DNA of 64,000 nucleotides, taken from the NCBI RefSeq assembly GCF_010378095.1, contig NZ_WNJL01000034.1, forward strand, positions 1-64,000, given 5' to 3'. The stretch comes from Acidithiobacillus ferrianus. Lineage in GTDB: Bacteria; Pseudomonadota; Gammaproteobacteria; Acidithiobacillales; Acidithiobacillaceae. Position 1 is the first letter of the stretch; each line of letters begins with the position of its first letter. A program made the position numbers and the translations under genes. The notes under the pieces are model-generated. The model did no database searches. It was not told where the DNA came from and worked only from the letters and a program-made list of their open reading frames with translations. Shown here in pieces: positions 27,035 through 36,886 of this stretch.

Positions 27035-28198
27035 ATGGTCAAACTACAGATCAAGTCCCTTGCGGCAGTCGGGTTGCTGGTATCCACTGCGAGCTTGGCA
27101 TACGCGGATGGCTTTTCCATTCCACCACCACTCCAGGTAGACGCAGGTCCAATCGGGAAAATCAATGTACAAGGTGTGGTATCGGCAATGGGTTTCGCAC
27201 AAACCAACCCCGCTGGTTCAGGACTGAATGGAAAGAACTTTGGCGCGGCAATCACAAACGGGCTGGTGATGATCAACAAATCACACGGACTGGTACAGTT
27301 CAACCTCATCGCAGGGGCCTATAATTTCCCCAATCTGGGACAACCATTCCACTCTGCTAACACCGCCATACAAGATTTTACCGCATTACCAGAGGCTTAC
27401 GTATCCATTGTGCCAACCGGCAATTTCTCGCTGAGCGCCGGGCAACTTCCAACATTGCTTGGGTACACGGGCACGCTGGATTTCAATCGAATGAATATCG
27501 AAGGCGGATTCCCGTGGACCATACAACCATCTTATAGCCGAGGAATTCAGGCAAACTACTCGATAGGCCCCGTATCTGCGTCTTTATCATGGAACGACGG
27601 ATATTTTTCAACCCGTTATAATGTCATATCCGGACTGTTGACATATACAATTAACCATGAAAACTCTCTCTCATTTTACGCTGCCGGGAATACGGGTCAT
27701 ACGGGTAATGTAAGCGATCTATCCTCGTTGGCATTCTCAAAAAACGGTTATGTCGATAGCTCCTTGGTTTATGATAACAGCAATCTCTACGGGCTTTACT
27801 ATACCTACGGCGGGCCAAACTTTACGGTCACGCCAGAAATTCAGTACATGTATACACCGGTCAACGCCGCTTTCGGCGTCTCTCACAGTTCCAGTGATAT
27901 CAGCGCCATGATACATGCGGATTATTACATCAGTGACAACTGGTCTATCGCTGGTGGCATCGACTATGAAAAATCGAGCTCAACGGGTGAAGGCACCAAT
28001 GCCACTGGGGGTTATTTTGGTTACGGCCCAGGATCCAGCGCGCTCGGTGTCATGATCACTCCGACCTATACAGATGGAGGCTATTTCATTCGCGACGAGC
28101 TATCTTTCGTCCGCCTGACCCACTACACCAATGGCTTCGGAGCTAATAACAGCCCTGACCAATTCCGCGATATTCTCGAAACCGGCTTCTGGTTCTGA
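27035..28198 (+). CDS. outer-membrane beta-barrel porin (BBP2-like)
   Basis: A 387-residue exported protein. A signal peptide (LAAVGLLVSTASLAYA, cut near residue 24) is followed by alternating beta-strand sequence rich in Gly, Asn, Ser and aromatics, ending ...TGFWF with the terminal Phe required for outer-membrane assembly. It resembles the BBP2-type porins found beside urea/amide transport genes. A likely role is passage of small nitrogen compounds across the outer membrane, inferred from the divergent sigma-54 arrangement with the permease. It is convergent with ureG. Confidence 0.82.
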   Translation: MVKLQIKSLAAVGLLVSTASLAYADGFSIPPPLQVDAGPIGKINVQGVVSAMGFAQTNPAGSGLNGKNFGAAITNGLVMINKSHGLVQFNLIAGAYNFPNLGQPFHSANTAIQDFTALPEAYVSIVPTGNFSLSAGQLPTLLGYTGTLDFNRMNIEGGFPWTIQPSYSRGIQANYSIGPVSASLSWNDGYFSTRYNVISGLLTYTINHENSLSFYAAGNTGHTGNVSDLSSLAFSKNGYVDSSLVYDNSNLYGLYYTYGGPNFTVTPEIQYMYTPVNAAFGVSHSSSDISAMIHADYYISDNWSIAGGIDYEKSSSTGEGTNATGGYFGYGPGSSALGVMITPTYTDGGYFIRDELSFVRLTHYTNGFGANNSPDQFRDILETGFWF

Positions 28199-28247
28199 CG
28201 CGACCATCAAAAGTGTTGAGGGTTTCGGAAGTTCGGGGAGCCCCTTT

Positions 28248-28844
28248 TCACGTTAAAGCCCCCACTACAAAATCTTTTACGCTGCTAAGCCCCTCTCCCG
28301 TTTTCAAATTGGTAAACACGAAAGGGCGTTCACCCCGCATGCGGCGGGTATCTTCTTCCATCACCGTCAGGCTGGCTCCGACATACGGAGCCAGATCGAT
28401 TTTGTTGATGACCAACAAATCGGAGCGCGTGATTCCCGGTCCGCCTTTGCGCGGTATTTTGTCGCCGGCCGCGACGTCGATGACGTAAATACTCAAATCC
28501 ACCAGTTCCGGACTGAACATGGCGGCCAGATTATCGCCACCGCTTTCCACGAACAGCAGTTGCACCATGGGGAAGCGAATCTCCAGATCTTCCAGGGCGG
28601 CGAGGTTCATGGAGGCATCTTCGCGGATGGCCGTATGGGGGCAACCGCCCGTTTCCACGCCAACGATGCGCTCGGCTTCCAGAGCATCGTGGCGCACCAG
28701 AAACTCCGCGTCCTCCCGGGTATAGATATCGTTGGTGACCACCGCAATCTCATAACGCCCCCGCAGGGCTTTGCAGAGGGATTCCACCAACGCCGTTTTC
28801 CCTGAGCCCACCGGCCCGGCAATGCCTACCCGTAACGCCTCCAT
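28248..28844 (-). CDS. ureG: urease accessory GTPase UreG
   Basis: A 198-residue SIMIBI-class GTPase that drives nickel insertion into apo-urease. P-loop GPVGSGKT at residues 10-17, the nickel-binding Cys 68-Pro-His 70 motif, [14 protein letters not shown] and the NKID base-recognition motif are all present. It is the last gene of ureDABCEFG, 18 bases after ureF. It may also be recruited for the nickel-dependent guanidine hydrolase upstream, but that is speculation. Confidence 0.97.
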   Translation of the reverse strand: MEALRVGIAGPVGSGKTALVESLCKALRGRYEIAVVTNDIYTREDAEFLVRHDALEAERIVGVETGGCPHTAIREDASMNLAALEDLEIRFPMVQLLFVESGGDNLAAMFSPELVDLSIYVIDVAAGDKIPRKGGPGITRSDLLVINKIDLAPYVGASLTVMEEDTRRMRGERPFVFTNLKTGEGLSSVKDFVVGALT

Positions 28845-28862
28845 ACTTATCTCCTTGCCCCA

Positions 28863-29537
28863 TCAACTGCGAAAAAGCCGACTGTACAAGGTCTCGTGCC
28901 CCATACTCGCCAAGGCCTGCCCCGTATTCCAGCTGTATAAGTCCTCAGGCGATGCCCTCATCGCGAATTCCGTGACACCCTGGATCATTCCATGCAGATT
29001 CCAGAGGAGTTGTTGCCCTGCCGTCTGTCCCAAGGGAATCAGCTTGACTCCGGCACTGATCAGATTGGCCAGCCAGCTATGGACATAGGCGTAAATACTT
29101 GCCTCGGCCGGCAATTGCCACCGCACGGCGACCAGGGCGTATACGCTCACGAAGTGTTCCGGGGTCCGATCAGCGGCGAGACCGTCGCCAAGTTGTTCCG
29201 CGAGGCGCCACAAAGCCCGTGCCATGTTTTTGCTCTGGGCACGCAATTCCTCGCTCTCCCGGGTCGCGCCCAACCAGGCGTCCCAGTAGCACAACTGTTC
29301 TGCATTCCCTTCAGCCGCAGCCGCCATCGCTCGATACAGGATGGCGGCGTCCACCTGAATCGGTCCATACGCCAAGGCATCGCTTAGCCAGCGCCGTAAA
29401 CCCACGGCATCCCGAATCCGCCCTTGAGCAACCAGATATTCCAGGCACTCGGAATAGGCAAAAGCCCCTATCGGCAGAGCGGCACTGCTGAGTTGCAACA
29501 GACGACCTAGCGTCACCGGATCGACGGGAACCATCAA
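28863..29537 (-). CDS. ureF: urease accessory protein UreF
   Basis: A 224-residue all-helical protein with the UreF signature near the N-terminus (LLQLSSAALPIGAFAYSECLE) and WNTGQALASMGHETLYSRLFRS at the end. UreF bridges UreD-urease to the UreG GTPase dimer during activation. It overlaps ureE by four bases. Confidence 0.95.
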   Translation of the reverse strand: MMVPVDPVTLGRLLQLSSAALPIGAFAYSECLEYLVAQGRIRDAVGLRRWLSDALAYGPIQVDAAILYRAMAAAAEGNAEQLCYWDAWLGATRESEELRAQSKNMARALWRLAEQLGDGLAADRTPEHFVSVYALVAVRWQLPAEASIYAYVHSWLANLISAGVKLIPLGQTAGQQLLWNLHGMIQGVTEFAMRASPEDLYSWNTGQALASMGHETLYSRLFRS

Positions 29538-29986
29538 TGGGCGTAGTGGTGGGCCATGTAGGCGCCCTTTTCCGGAACGAAGGCCGCAGACTCATCGATG
29601 ATCCGCAGACCGCCCAGATGTCCGATCAGGTGCGCCAGGACATGGTCGGGCTTGATGCGCAGGTAATCCGGCGCCAGTTCCATGGCCACATGGCGATTGC
29701 CGAGATGATAGGCAGCGCGCAAGAGGGCGAAGGGATCATCGGCACGCAGGGTATATACAGGTTCAGGCTCGGCGCGTATCCGCGCGACCGGCTCTCCGGT
29801 ATCGGACAACAACACGTCACCCGGCCGCAGCACCGACCCCCGGGGCAGATGCAGACGCAGAGTATGGCCATCCGCCATTTCGACCAGTTGGCGGGCCTTT
29901 TCGCGCTGCTCGGCGGTCATGGACAGGTCGATCAGGGAACGCGCGTCACTACTTCCCGGCTCTGCCCGTGTCGTGAGGATCACCAT
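29534..29986 (-). CDS. ureE: urease nickel metallochaperone UreE
   Basis: A 150-residue nickel chaperone with a peptide-binding N-terminal domain and a C-terminal metal-binding domain (YHLGNRHVAMEL). The tail MAHHYAH has only three His, so it is a short-tail UreE and not a His-rich nickel store. It delivers Ni to UreG. It lies two bases from ureC and overlaps ureF. Confidence 0.95.
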   Translation of the reverse strand: MVILTTRAEPGSSDARSLIDLSMTAEQREKARQLVEMADGHTLRLHLPRGSVLRPGDVLLSDTGEPVARIRAEPEPVYTLRADDPFALLRAAYHLGNRHVAMELAPDYLRIKPDHVLAHLIGHLGGLRIIDESAAFVPEKGAYMAHHYAH

Positions 29987-29988
29987 GG

Positions 29989-31695
29989 TCAGAACAGGAA
30001 GTAACGCTGGGCGAGAGGGAGGGAAGAAGCCGGCTCACAGGTCAACAGGACGCCATCTGCACGCACCTGATAGCTTTGCGGATCGACTTCGATTCTGGGG
30101 AGGGCGCTGTTGTTTTTCATATCCTTCTTTCCGATATGGCGGGTGTGGGAGACAGGTAGGACCAGACGCCGTAATCCGAGATCGGCGGCGACGCCATGCT
30201 CCCAGGCATGCCGGGACACGAAAGTCACGGACGTCTGATAACGTGCGGCGCCGAAAGCGGCGAACATGGGGCGGCCATACACCGGCTGGGGGGTCGGAAT
30301 ACTGGCATTGGCATCCCCCATCTGCGCCCAGGCGATCATGCCACCCTTGAGCACCAGATCAGGCTTGACCCCGAAAAAGGCAGGACGCCAGAGCACCAGG
30401 TCGGCAAGTTTGCCCACTTCCACCGAGCCGACCTGATCCGCCACCCCATGGGTGATGGCGGGGTTGATGCCGTACTTGGCGATATAGCGTTTGATCCGGG
30501 TGTTGTCGTGCTCGGGAGGGTCCACCGGCAGACTGCCGCGCTGGACTTTCATTTTATGTGCCGTCTGCCAGGTACGCAGGATGACTTCGCCGACCCGGCC
30601 CATGGCCTGGGAATCGGAAGCCATCATGGAAATAGCGCCCATGTCATGGAGGATATCCTCCGCGGCGATGGTCTCGCGGCGAATGCGCGATTCGGCAAAA
30701 GCCAGGTCCTCCGCAATGGCGGCATCCAGATGGTGACAGACCATCAGCATGTCCAGATGTTCTTCGATGGTGTTCACGGTATAAGGGCGGGTGGGGTTGG
30801 TGGAGGAAGGCAGCACGTTGGCTTCCCCGCAAACTTTGATGATGTCCGGCGCATGGCCGCCCCCGGCGCCCTCAGTATGATAACTGTGGATACTCCGCCC
30901 CTTGAAGGCGCGGATGGTGTTCTCGACGAAACCCGCCTCATTGAGGGTGTCGGTATGGATGGCCACCTGCACGTCATAGACCTCGGCCACTCCAAGGCAA
31001 CAATCGATGGCCGCCGGTGTCGTGCCCCAGTCCTCATGCAATTTGAGGCCGATGGCCCCCGCCTCCACCTGCTCCCGGAGTCCTGCGGGACGGGCGGAGT
31101 TCCCCTTGCCGAGAAAGCCCAGATTCATGGGGAAGGCTTCGGCACTCCGCAGCATCTGCTGTATATACCAAGGACCGGGTGTGCAGGTGGTCGCGTTCGT
31201 ACCCGCCGCGGGACCGGTCCCGCCTCCAAGCATCGTGGTGATCCCGGAAGCCAGCGCGGTCTCGATGAGTTGCGGGCAGATGAAATGAATGTGCGAATCA
31301 ACGCCTCCGGCGGTGAGGATCATCCCCTCGCCGGCGATGATTTCCGTTCCGGGGCCAATGATGATATCCACACCCGCCTGGGTATAAGGGTTGCCCGCTT
31401 TGCCGATGGCGGCGATACGCCCCAGACGAATGCCCACGTCCGCCTTGACGATGCCCCACCAATCGACGATCACCGCATTGGTGATGACGAGGTCCATGGC
31501 GCCCTCGGCCTGGGTGAGGGGAGATTGCCCCATACCATCGCGGACGACCTTGCCGCCGCCGAATTTGACTTCATCTCCGTACCGGGTATGGTCCCGCTCG
31601 ATCTGAATCCAGAGTTCCGTATCGGCCAGGCGAACGCGATCCCCTGTCGTCGGACCGTAATGCTCGGCGTACGCCGTTCTGTCCATTTGTGCCAT
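29989..31695 (-). CDS. ureC: urease alpha subunit (catalytic)
   Basis: A 568-residue amidohydrolase carrying the dinickel centre: His 135 and His 137 (DSHIHFICP), the carbamylated Lys 218 and adjacent KLHEDWG, and the flap Cys-His-His (VCHHLD) near residue 321. It hydrolyses urea to ammonia and carbamate in the cytosol. Length and motifs are those of ordinary bacterial three-subunit ureases; nothing suggests inactivity. Nine bases follow the ureB stop. Confidence 0.98.
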   Translation of the reverse strand: MAQMDRTAYAEHYGPTTGDRVRLADTELWIQIERDHTRYGDEVKFGGGKVVRDGMGQSPLTQAEGAMDLVITNAVIVDWWGIVKADVGIRLGRIAAIGKAGNPYTQAGVDIIIGPGTEIIAGEGMILTAGGVDSHIHFICPQLIETALASGITTMLGGGTGPAAGTNATTCTPGPWYIQQMLRSAEAFPMNLGFLGKGNSARPAGLREQVEAGAIGLKLHEDWGTTPAAIDCCLGVAEVYDVQVAIHTDTLNEAGFVENTIRAFKGRSIHSYHTEGAGGGHAPDIIKVCGEANVLPSSTNPTRPYTVNTIEEHLDMLMVCHHLDAAIAEDLAFAESRIRRETIAAEDILHDMGAISMMASDSQAMGRVGEVILRTWQTAHKMKVQRGSLPVDPPEHDNTRIKRYIAKYGINPAITHGVADQVGSVEVGKLADLVLWRPAFFGVKPDLVLKGGMIAWAQMGDANASIPTPQPVYGRPMFAAFGAARYQTSVTFVSRHAWEHGVAADLGLRRLVLPVSHTRHIGKKDMKNNSALPRIEVDPQSYQVRADGVLLTCEPASSLPLAQRYFLF

Positions 31696-31704
31696 GGGTT
31701 TACT

Positions 31705-32028
31705 CTATGCGCCTCCGTCCAGAGCGCCTTCCACGAGGCCATTGAAACCGAATACCCGCCGCTCCCCCGCAAAGGGAATCAGGGTGACCTCCCGACTGTC
31801 TCCCGGTTCGAAGCGGGTCGCCGTCCCTGCCGGGATATCGAGGCGCATACCACGGGCCTTTTCCCGGTCAAACGCCAAGGCGGCGTTCGTCTCGAAAAAA
31901 TGATAGTGGGAGCCCACCTGGATGGGCCGGTCCCCGGTGTTGGTGACCGTCAACTCAATGGGGTCGCGGCCCGCATTCAGGGTCAGGCTACCCGTGGTGG
32001 GACATATTTCTCCGGGAATCATCGTCAT
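31705..32028 (-). CDS. ureB: urease beta subunit
   Basis: A 107-residue UreB, starting [20 protein letters not shown] and containing [20 protein letters not shown] and the [15 protein letters not shown] motif. It is a structural subunit of the (ABC)3 urease and anchors accessory proteins. The gene is separate from ureA, unlike the ureAB fusion of Helicobacter. Confidence 0.97.
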   Translation of the reverse strand: MTMIPGEICPTTGSLTLNAGRDPIELTVTNTGDRPIQVGSHYHFFETNAALAFDREKARGMRLDIPAGTATRFEPGDSREVTLIPFAGERRVFGFNGLVEGALDGGA

Positions 32029-32046
32029 CGCTCCTTGCCCCGCCGC

Positions 32047-32349
32047 TCACCGAATGGGCTGATGTACCGTCACCAGTTTGGTGCCATCCGGAAAGGTGGC
32101 CTCGACCTGCACTTCCGGAAGCATTTCTGCCACCCCCTCCATCACCTCGTCGCGACGGAGAATCCGACTGCCTTCGCTCATCAGTTCGCACACCGACTTG
32201 CCGTCCCGCGCGCCTTCCAGTATGGCGGCGGAAATATACGCTACCGCCTCGGGATAATTGAGTTTCAATCCCCGGCCCTTGCGCCGTTCGGCCACCAGGG
32301 CGGCGGTAAAAATCAGGAGCTTGTCCTTTTCTTGCGGGGTGAGATTCAT
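32047..32349 (-). CDS. ureA: urease gamma subunit
   Basis: A 100-residue UreA with [23 protein letters not shown] at the start and [22 protein letters not shown] near the end. The correct start is ATG 32349; a longer reading frame upstream overlaps ureD out of context. Structural subunit of urease. Confidence 0.97.
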   Translation of the reverse strand: MNLTPQEKDKLLIFTAALVAERRKGRGLKLNYPEAVAYISAAILEGARDGKSVCELMSEGSRILRRDEVMEGVAEMLPEVQVEATFPDGTKLVTVHQPIR

Positions 32350-32359
32350 GGGTGCCTCA

Positions 32360-33211
32360 TCAGGTATTCCACACACGGGGCGGACAAAGTGGGCGATGGA
32401 ACATGACCTCCCGCAGGATACGCCATATTGCCACGAAACATCTACGCGCATTGGCCGTGGAAGCACCAAGATAGCGTGCGACCAGACCATGCTCCAAGCG
32501 CGTCACCGCAAACTCCGCTTCGGCATGGCCATATGTCCCGCACTGACGGCAACGATCCAGGGTGTCCTGATCGACAGCCTTTCCGATCCAGACCAAAGTC
32601 CCCATGACAGGCTGTCCTTTCAAACCGAAAGCCGTCTCCAGCAAGGGACTTCCCCCGGCGAGCAACTGCCGGTCTATCCAGAGGGGGCGGCCGTTCTGCC
32701 AGATTTCTGTGGCGGATTTCCAGTGCCCGGCCGCAAAACGCTCTCCCGCCCCGCTGCGACCGAAGCGCAGGACGTCCCAGCTCAACCAGGAGGTATTCCG
32801 CTCCAGAAAAACCCGCAATTCTGACTGAATCTGCGCACCATCGAAAACAATGGTTTCCTGGGGCAACCACTCCATGGCCGCGCCTTCGGCAAGAGACACT
32901 CGCACCGTTTGGATGGCGCCCGCCGCACTCCCATATACCTTGCTTGCCCCCGGGGTGGTCAGCAATACCCGGGCATCGTTTTCCAGAGCGATGCCCATCA
33001 CCAAGCGGTCGTCATTGGCGATACCCCCCGACGGATGGAGGATGGTACCATGACAGATTTCCCCGCCCTCGGGATAAAACGGTTTCTGGAAGGCCAGTGG
33101 CACGCGGGCCTCTTGCCGCGCTAGCCGCGTTCTTCCCGCTTTCCAGTCGAAGGTCAAGGCCAACTGACCTTGCCAGTGGGTAACCGACGTTTCGCTGCTG
33201 TTTTTGACCAT
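32360..33211 (-). CDS. ureD: urease accessory protein UreD (UreH)
   Basis: A 283-residue scaffold protein, first gene of the urease set. The motifs [24 protein letters not shown] and [11 protein letters not shown] are diagnostic. UreD binds apo-urease and UreF and forms a nickel tunnel. No sigma-54 or strong sigma-70 promoter was found in the 84-base gap to gdmH, so the urease genes may be read from the riboswitch-controlled promoter at 36871. Confidence 0.95.
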   Translation of the reverse strand: MVKNSSETSVTHWQGQLALTFDWKAGRTRLARQEARVPLAFQKPFYPEGGEICHGTILHPSGGIANDDRLVMGIALENDARVLLTTPGASKVYGSAAGAIQTVRVSLAEGAAMEWLPQETIVFDGAQIQSELRVFLERNTSWLSWDVLRFGRSGAGERFAAGHWKSATEIWQNGRPLWIDRQLLAGGSPLLETAFGLKGQPVMGTLVWIGKAVDQDTLDRCRQCGTYGHAEAEFAVTRLEHGLVARYLGASTANARRCFVAIWRILREVMFHRPLCPPRVWNT

Positions 33212-33295
33212 CTCCCATCTCCGTCGTCTGCCGATTCGAAAATGAAGCTTTTCGGCTCTAAAACACCCAACGCCAGGAAGGCGGATACGGTATAG

Positions 33296-34477
33296 CTACC
33301 CCCTGATAATGCCCTTATGAGAGCCCAACTTGCCGTGCGCCACTATTGTACCGAGCACATCCACGATTGCCCTGAGCGCCATCAAAGAAGTGATATCCGA
33401 AACATCATAAGGAGGCGAGACCTCAACAACCTCCATTCCGCAGATACCTTCCCTGGCGACCAACTGCAAAAGCCGCAGAATTTCTCGCGGAAGAAATCCA
33501 CCAGGTTCGGGCCATCCCGTTCCCGGGACAAATCCCGCGTCGACACAATCAATGTCAAATGACAGGTAAACCGCATCAACCCCTTTCCACGCCATCTCAA
33601 GCGCCACTTCCGCTGTTTTTTCCAGCCCCAGTTTATCGACATCGCTCATCGTAAGAATAGTGGTGTTTCGCTTCCTTGCCTCGGCAACCGCCTCCCGCGG
33701 CACCTGCCATCCGCCAATCCCCACCTGCACCAGATTTTCTGCCGGAATATTAGGAATATTTGTAGCGTGAAACCACGGCGTGGTATGCATTCTTTCATCC
33801 AGATCTTTTTCCTGAATATCGGCATGCCGGTCAAAATGAATGATCCCTATCTTCTTGTCCGTGTGACTCGCTATACCTCTGACTGTTGCAAAACCTATGG
33901 AATGATCTCCACCGAGAATGATCGGAAGGGCGCCACTGGCAAAAACATGGCCCACGCCTTTACTGATTTGATCAAACGTCTTTTCTATATTGGCAGGAAT
34001 GGTAAAAATATCACCCACGTCGCATAATGACATTTGCTCTCTGAGGTCAACTCCTATCTCATAGTTGTAGGGCGTATACAAAGCGGATATCCGCCGGATT
34101 CCCTGAGGACCAAATCTCGTACCCGGTCTATATGTCGTGCCCCCGTCAAAGGGCACGCCGAGAACAGCCACGTCATAGCTTCCTACATCCTTGACATCCT
34201 CAATGTAAGGTGCCTTCAGAAAGGTATTGATTCCCGCGAAATGAGGGAGTTCTCCTCTGGAGAACGTCGAAATAGACTGATCTTCGATACTATCGGCACC
34301 CTGCAAACCGTGCCTGATTGCCGCCTTTCTCTCTTCATCCCATTTTACTCCGGGAATATCACGTTCTTTGTGCATCGCCCGCCACCCATCCAACTTGGTT
34401 TTATCAAAAGACGGATGGTGACGACGCGCAAATCGGCTACCAAGCGATCCCTGCCATACATTACCCTTCTGTTTCAT
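33296..34477 (-). CDS. gdmH: Ni-type guanidine hydrolase (ureohydrolase family)
   Basis: A 393-residue arginase/agmatinase-fold enzyme. Metal ligands are His 192 (GGDHSIG), Asp 216, His 218 and Asp 220 (FDRHAD), Asp 308 and Asp 310 (SFDIDCVD), followed by PGTGWPEPGG. The N-terminal extension of about 95 residues, FDRHAD in place of DAHxD, and HTTPWFHATN are as remembered from cyanobacterial Sll1077, the nickel-dependent guanidine hydrolase giving urea and ammonia. A guanidine riboswitch upstream and urease downstream support this over agmatinase. GGGGGA precedes ATG 34477. Dedicated GhaA/GhaB nickel chaperones are not seen here. Confidence 0.88.
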   Translation of the reverse strand: MKQKGNVWQGSLGSRFARRHHPSFDKTKLDGWRAMHKERDIPGVKWDEERKAAIRHGLQGADSIEDQSISTFSRGELPHFAGINTFLKAPYIEDVKDVGSYDVAVLGVPFDGGTTYRPGTRFGPQGIRRISALYTPYNYEIGVDLREQMSLCDVGDIFTIPANIEKTFDQISKGVGHVFASGALPIILGGDHSIGFATVRGIASHTDKKIGIIHFDRHADIQEKDLDERMHTTPWFHATNIPNIPAENLVQVGIGGWQVPREAVAEARKRNTTILTMSDVDKLGLEKTAEVALEMAWKGVDAVYLSFDIDCVDAGFVPGTGWPEPGGFLPREILRLLQLVAREGICGMEVVEVSPPYDVSDITSLMALRAIVDVLGTIVAHGKLGSHKGIIRG

Positions 34478-34531
34478 TACATCCCCCTTTTCAAGTATAC
34501 ACCTGTATAAAACCACAAATAATGCGTACCA

Positions 34532-34919
34532 TTACGAGGCCACCCTCTCCAGCAAATCATCATCAGACAATTGAGCTGTGGTACTTCTTATTCGATTTCT
34601 GATCGATTCCACCAAGTCTACCACTTTCGCATCCGACTCAACGACCAACCCTTGTTCGTCTCTAGGCAGGGTTTCCGTCGTGAACACGCTGTCTACCCTC
34701 CCGGGATTCGGGGCCAAAACTATAATCCGGTCACCCAGAATCACCGCCTCCTTGACATCTTGAGTCACTAAAATCGCGCTTGTCTTTTCTATGATGCATG
34801 GAAAAACTAATGTCTTCCAACACCTTCTTTTTCGGGTCTCCCTTTTTGCGAGAGCCAAAGCTCTTTGAGACATGAGCAACGCTCAACAGAGGTGCATTAT
34901 TATTCATAACGTCTTCCAC
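34532..34919 (-). pseudogene. ABC transporter ATPase remnant (NitT/TauT type)
   Basis: The first 40 residues (LLSVAHVSKSFGSRKKGDPKKKVLEDISF) are the start of an ATP-binding subunit and, in another frame, SAILVTQDVKEAVILGDRIIVLAPNPG to the end are its last 85. Everything between, including Walker A, the LSGGQ signature and Walker B, is deleted. This is a real internal loss of roughly 130-150 codons, not a sequencing artefact, and kills the transporter. Confidence 0.88.
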
Positions 34920-35688
34920 CTAAATAATAAGAAATAAAGAATACGAAATATCAAATCAAAAATTACCCCAAGCACACCGATAATGAATACGCCAACAAAA
35001 ATTCTTGGGGTGTCCATGAAGCGCTGCGCCTGCATGATAGCGAACCCAAGCCCACGATTCGCGGCAACCATTTCGGCGACCACGAGATAGGTCCATGCCC
35101 AACCCATATTGACCCTTAAAACATTCAAAATGTCTGGTGCCACCCCACGCAATATTACCAGAGTTATCACCTCTGATTGCTTCGCTCCCATTGTGTACAT
35201 GGTTTCCACATAATCTTGAGGAACATTCCTTACGGCGTCAGCAGCCATGACGATTATCTGAAAAAATACGCCAATAAATATTATTGATACCTTGGCAGAG
35301 TCACCAATCCCGATCCACAAAAGCACCAAAGGAATAAACGCCGATGCCGGCATATATCGAAAAAATCATTGATCGGCTGAAACACCGCCTCAACCACCTT
35401 AAAAGTACCAATGTATAGACCGACTGGTACGGCAAGCAGCGCGGCATACGAAAAGCCGAGAACGACCTGCTTTACACTGACGTATATATCCCGTAGCAAA
35501 GTGGTATGCCACCAAACCTCAAAAGAACGAAAAACCCGCGTCGGTGATGGTAGAAATAGAGGACTAACCACTCCCGAGCTTGAGATTAGGTGCCACAGCA
35601 GCAGTGGCATTACAAAACCTAAAATGGAAAGCGCCATATAGGTGTGCTTTGATATTGGATGTCTCAACTTAAAAATCATGGCATCCAA
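34904..35688 (-). pseudogene. ABC transporter permease, frameshifted (NitT/TauT type)
   Basis: Two frames together give a normal 260-residue SsuC/TauC-type permease: PISKHTYMALSILGFVMPLLLWHL to FQPINDFF, then RYMPASAFIPLVLLW with the EAA-type loop region, to the end. The join needs one extra base in the six-A (plus-strand) run at 35360-35365. It belongs with the neighbouring binding protein and ATPase as a guanidine importer of the ykkC-associated type. Confidence 0.85.
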
Positions 35689-35739
35689 CCTCTTTTATCG
35701 ATCTGTCAACCCCGTTACAGTGAGCGGAATGAAGAAAGC

Positions 35740-36723
35740 TCACCCTGCCGAATTTACGAACGCCGGATCTATAAAATGCTGGGGGTCAGGCGCATGACTT
35801 ATCGCCCCGACTTTCTTTAAAAAAACGCTCGTATCATGAGTGCTGTGGTATAGTGATACCACCTTATGATCATATTGTTTGTTCATGGAATACTTATTCA
35901 GATGTTCTCCGAACAGCCGGGTGCCGGATAGCGCGGTAGAGTAAACCTTCGGCGATAACTCTACGTGTGGTGCCATTATCTTCGCGGCTTCCATAGGATG
36001 CTTGTCAATGAATTTTACCGTTTCGAACCACACATGTGCCAGGTTGACGAATTGCTGGGGATATTTATTTATTATTCCTGTTCGCGCAGCAACCACATCT
36101 GGAATTAGCCCCGGAGCACTTGCGCTTGAAAATAAGGTGTGTCCGGCGCCCCGAGCCTCTATTCTTTGTATCCAGGGATTCCAAACGCCAGCCGCAGGCA
36201 CTCGTCCAGTCATCAAGGCTGCAGCGGCGTCGGCGGTAGACAGATTCACAAACCTTACCTGATCCAGGGGAATATTATTTTTTGCCAGTCCATATTAGTC
36301 CAAGTATTGTTCTATTGAGTCCATCCTCACCGCTATAGTTTTTCCTTTCAACTGTTCGAAGTTATGTATGCCGCTGTTAACCATCAGTGCATCGTTTCCG
36401 TGTGAATTATCGGTAGTGAGAACCACTTTAATGGGTACTCCTTTTTACACCGGTGCGAGTGTATCTATTAACGCCTGGCAGTTTGCATCTATTTTACCGG
36501 CAGACAATGCCTCTACCGAGGTCATGTAGCTGGTAAACCACACGAGCTTGAAATGCGCATCATATTTTTTAAAATATCCGTTGTGCTCTGCCACATACCA
36601 CGCGACCCAACCTGGCCAATCACTTAGCCCAAGAGTTATAGTGGGTGTCGCAAAGGCCGCGGCTGAGTTAATCGCGATAACTGCCGCGACACCAGCCAAA
36701 AAAGTTTTCTTGCGTAAGGACAT
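35740..36723 (-). pseudogene. ABC substrate-binding protein with two nonsense codons (guanidine-type)
   Basis: One continuous frame of 327 codons encodes a NitT/TauT-family periplasmic binding protein, with signal peptide TFLAGVAAVIAINSAAAFA and TITLGLSDWPGWVAWYVAEHNGYF. It is interrupted by TAA after LAPV and again after EQYLD, both where Glu, Gln or Lys is expected. The first gene after the guanidine riboswitch, so the ligand was presumably guanidine. GGGAGG precedes ATG 36723. Confidence 0.88.
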
Positions 36724-36736
36724 GGTTTAGCCTCCC

Positions 36737-36772
36737 AAAAAATAAAGGAGATACAATAGTCATTGTATCTCC
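36737..36772 (-). terminator. riboswitch expression-platform terminator
   Basis: Perfect 11-base arms (GGAGATACAAT and ATTGTATCTCC, loop GACT) followed by TTTATTTTTT on the minus strand. The first five bases GGAGA also form the 3' end of the guanidine aptamer, so ligand binding and termination are mutually exclusive: an ON switch. Confidence 0.93.
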
Positions 36773-36861
36773 CGGGTTTTTATCCCTCCGTGGCCCCTTG
36801 CCAGGGGTGAAGCTCTCGGACCGAACGCCATTGTCATCGATGGCTGGAACCCTAGCTTCAC
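36768..36861 (-). ncRNA. guanidine-I (ykkC) riboswitch aptamer
   Basis: The minus strand holds every conserved ykkC block in order: P1 arms GTGAAGC and GCTTCAC, CTAGGGTTCC, hairpin GCCAT...ATGGC, CGGTCCGAGAG, hairpin CCCCT-GGCA-AGGGG, then CACGGAGGGATAAAA and CCCGGGAGA. It binds free guanidinium and lets transcription continue into the transporter/gdmH genes. Seen directly; class assignment is very secure. Confidence 0.97.
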
Positions 36862-36870
36862 TCAGTTTAA

Positions 36871-36886
36871 GGCAAGTATGATGCCA
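36871..36886 (-). promoter_or_regulatory. sigma-54 promoter driving the guanidine riboswitch transcript
   Basis: Minus-strand TGGCAT-CATAC-TTGCC matches the -24/-12 consensus except two weakly conserved positions. The predicted start falls at about 36860, the first base of the aptamer, so transcription starts straight into the riboswitch. Confidence 0.82.

Noticed and set aside
30196..32406. A 736-codon plus-strand frame opposite ureC, ureB and ureA
   Set aside because: Antisense shadow of conserved urease genes; low-complexity, Gly/His/Arg-rich sequence with no family features.
33219..33295. Sigma-54 promoter before ureD (TGGCG near 33270)
   Set aside because: The -24-like GG is present but no GC falls one turn downstream, so it does not meet the consensus.
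33296..34477. Agmatinase (speB) assignment for the ureohydrolase
   Set aside because: Long N-terminal extension, FDRHAD motif, guanidine riboswitch upstream and urease downstream fit guanidine hydrolase better.
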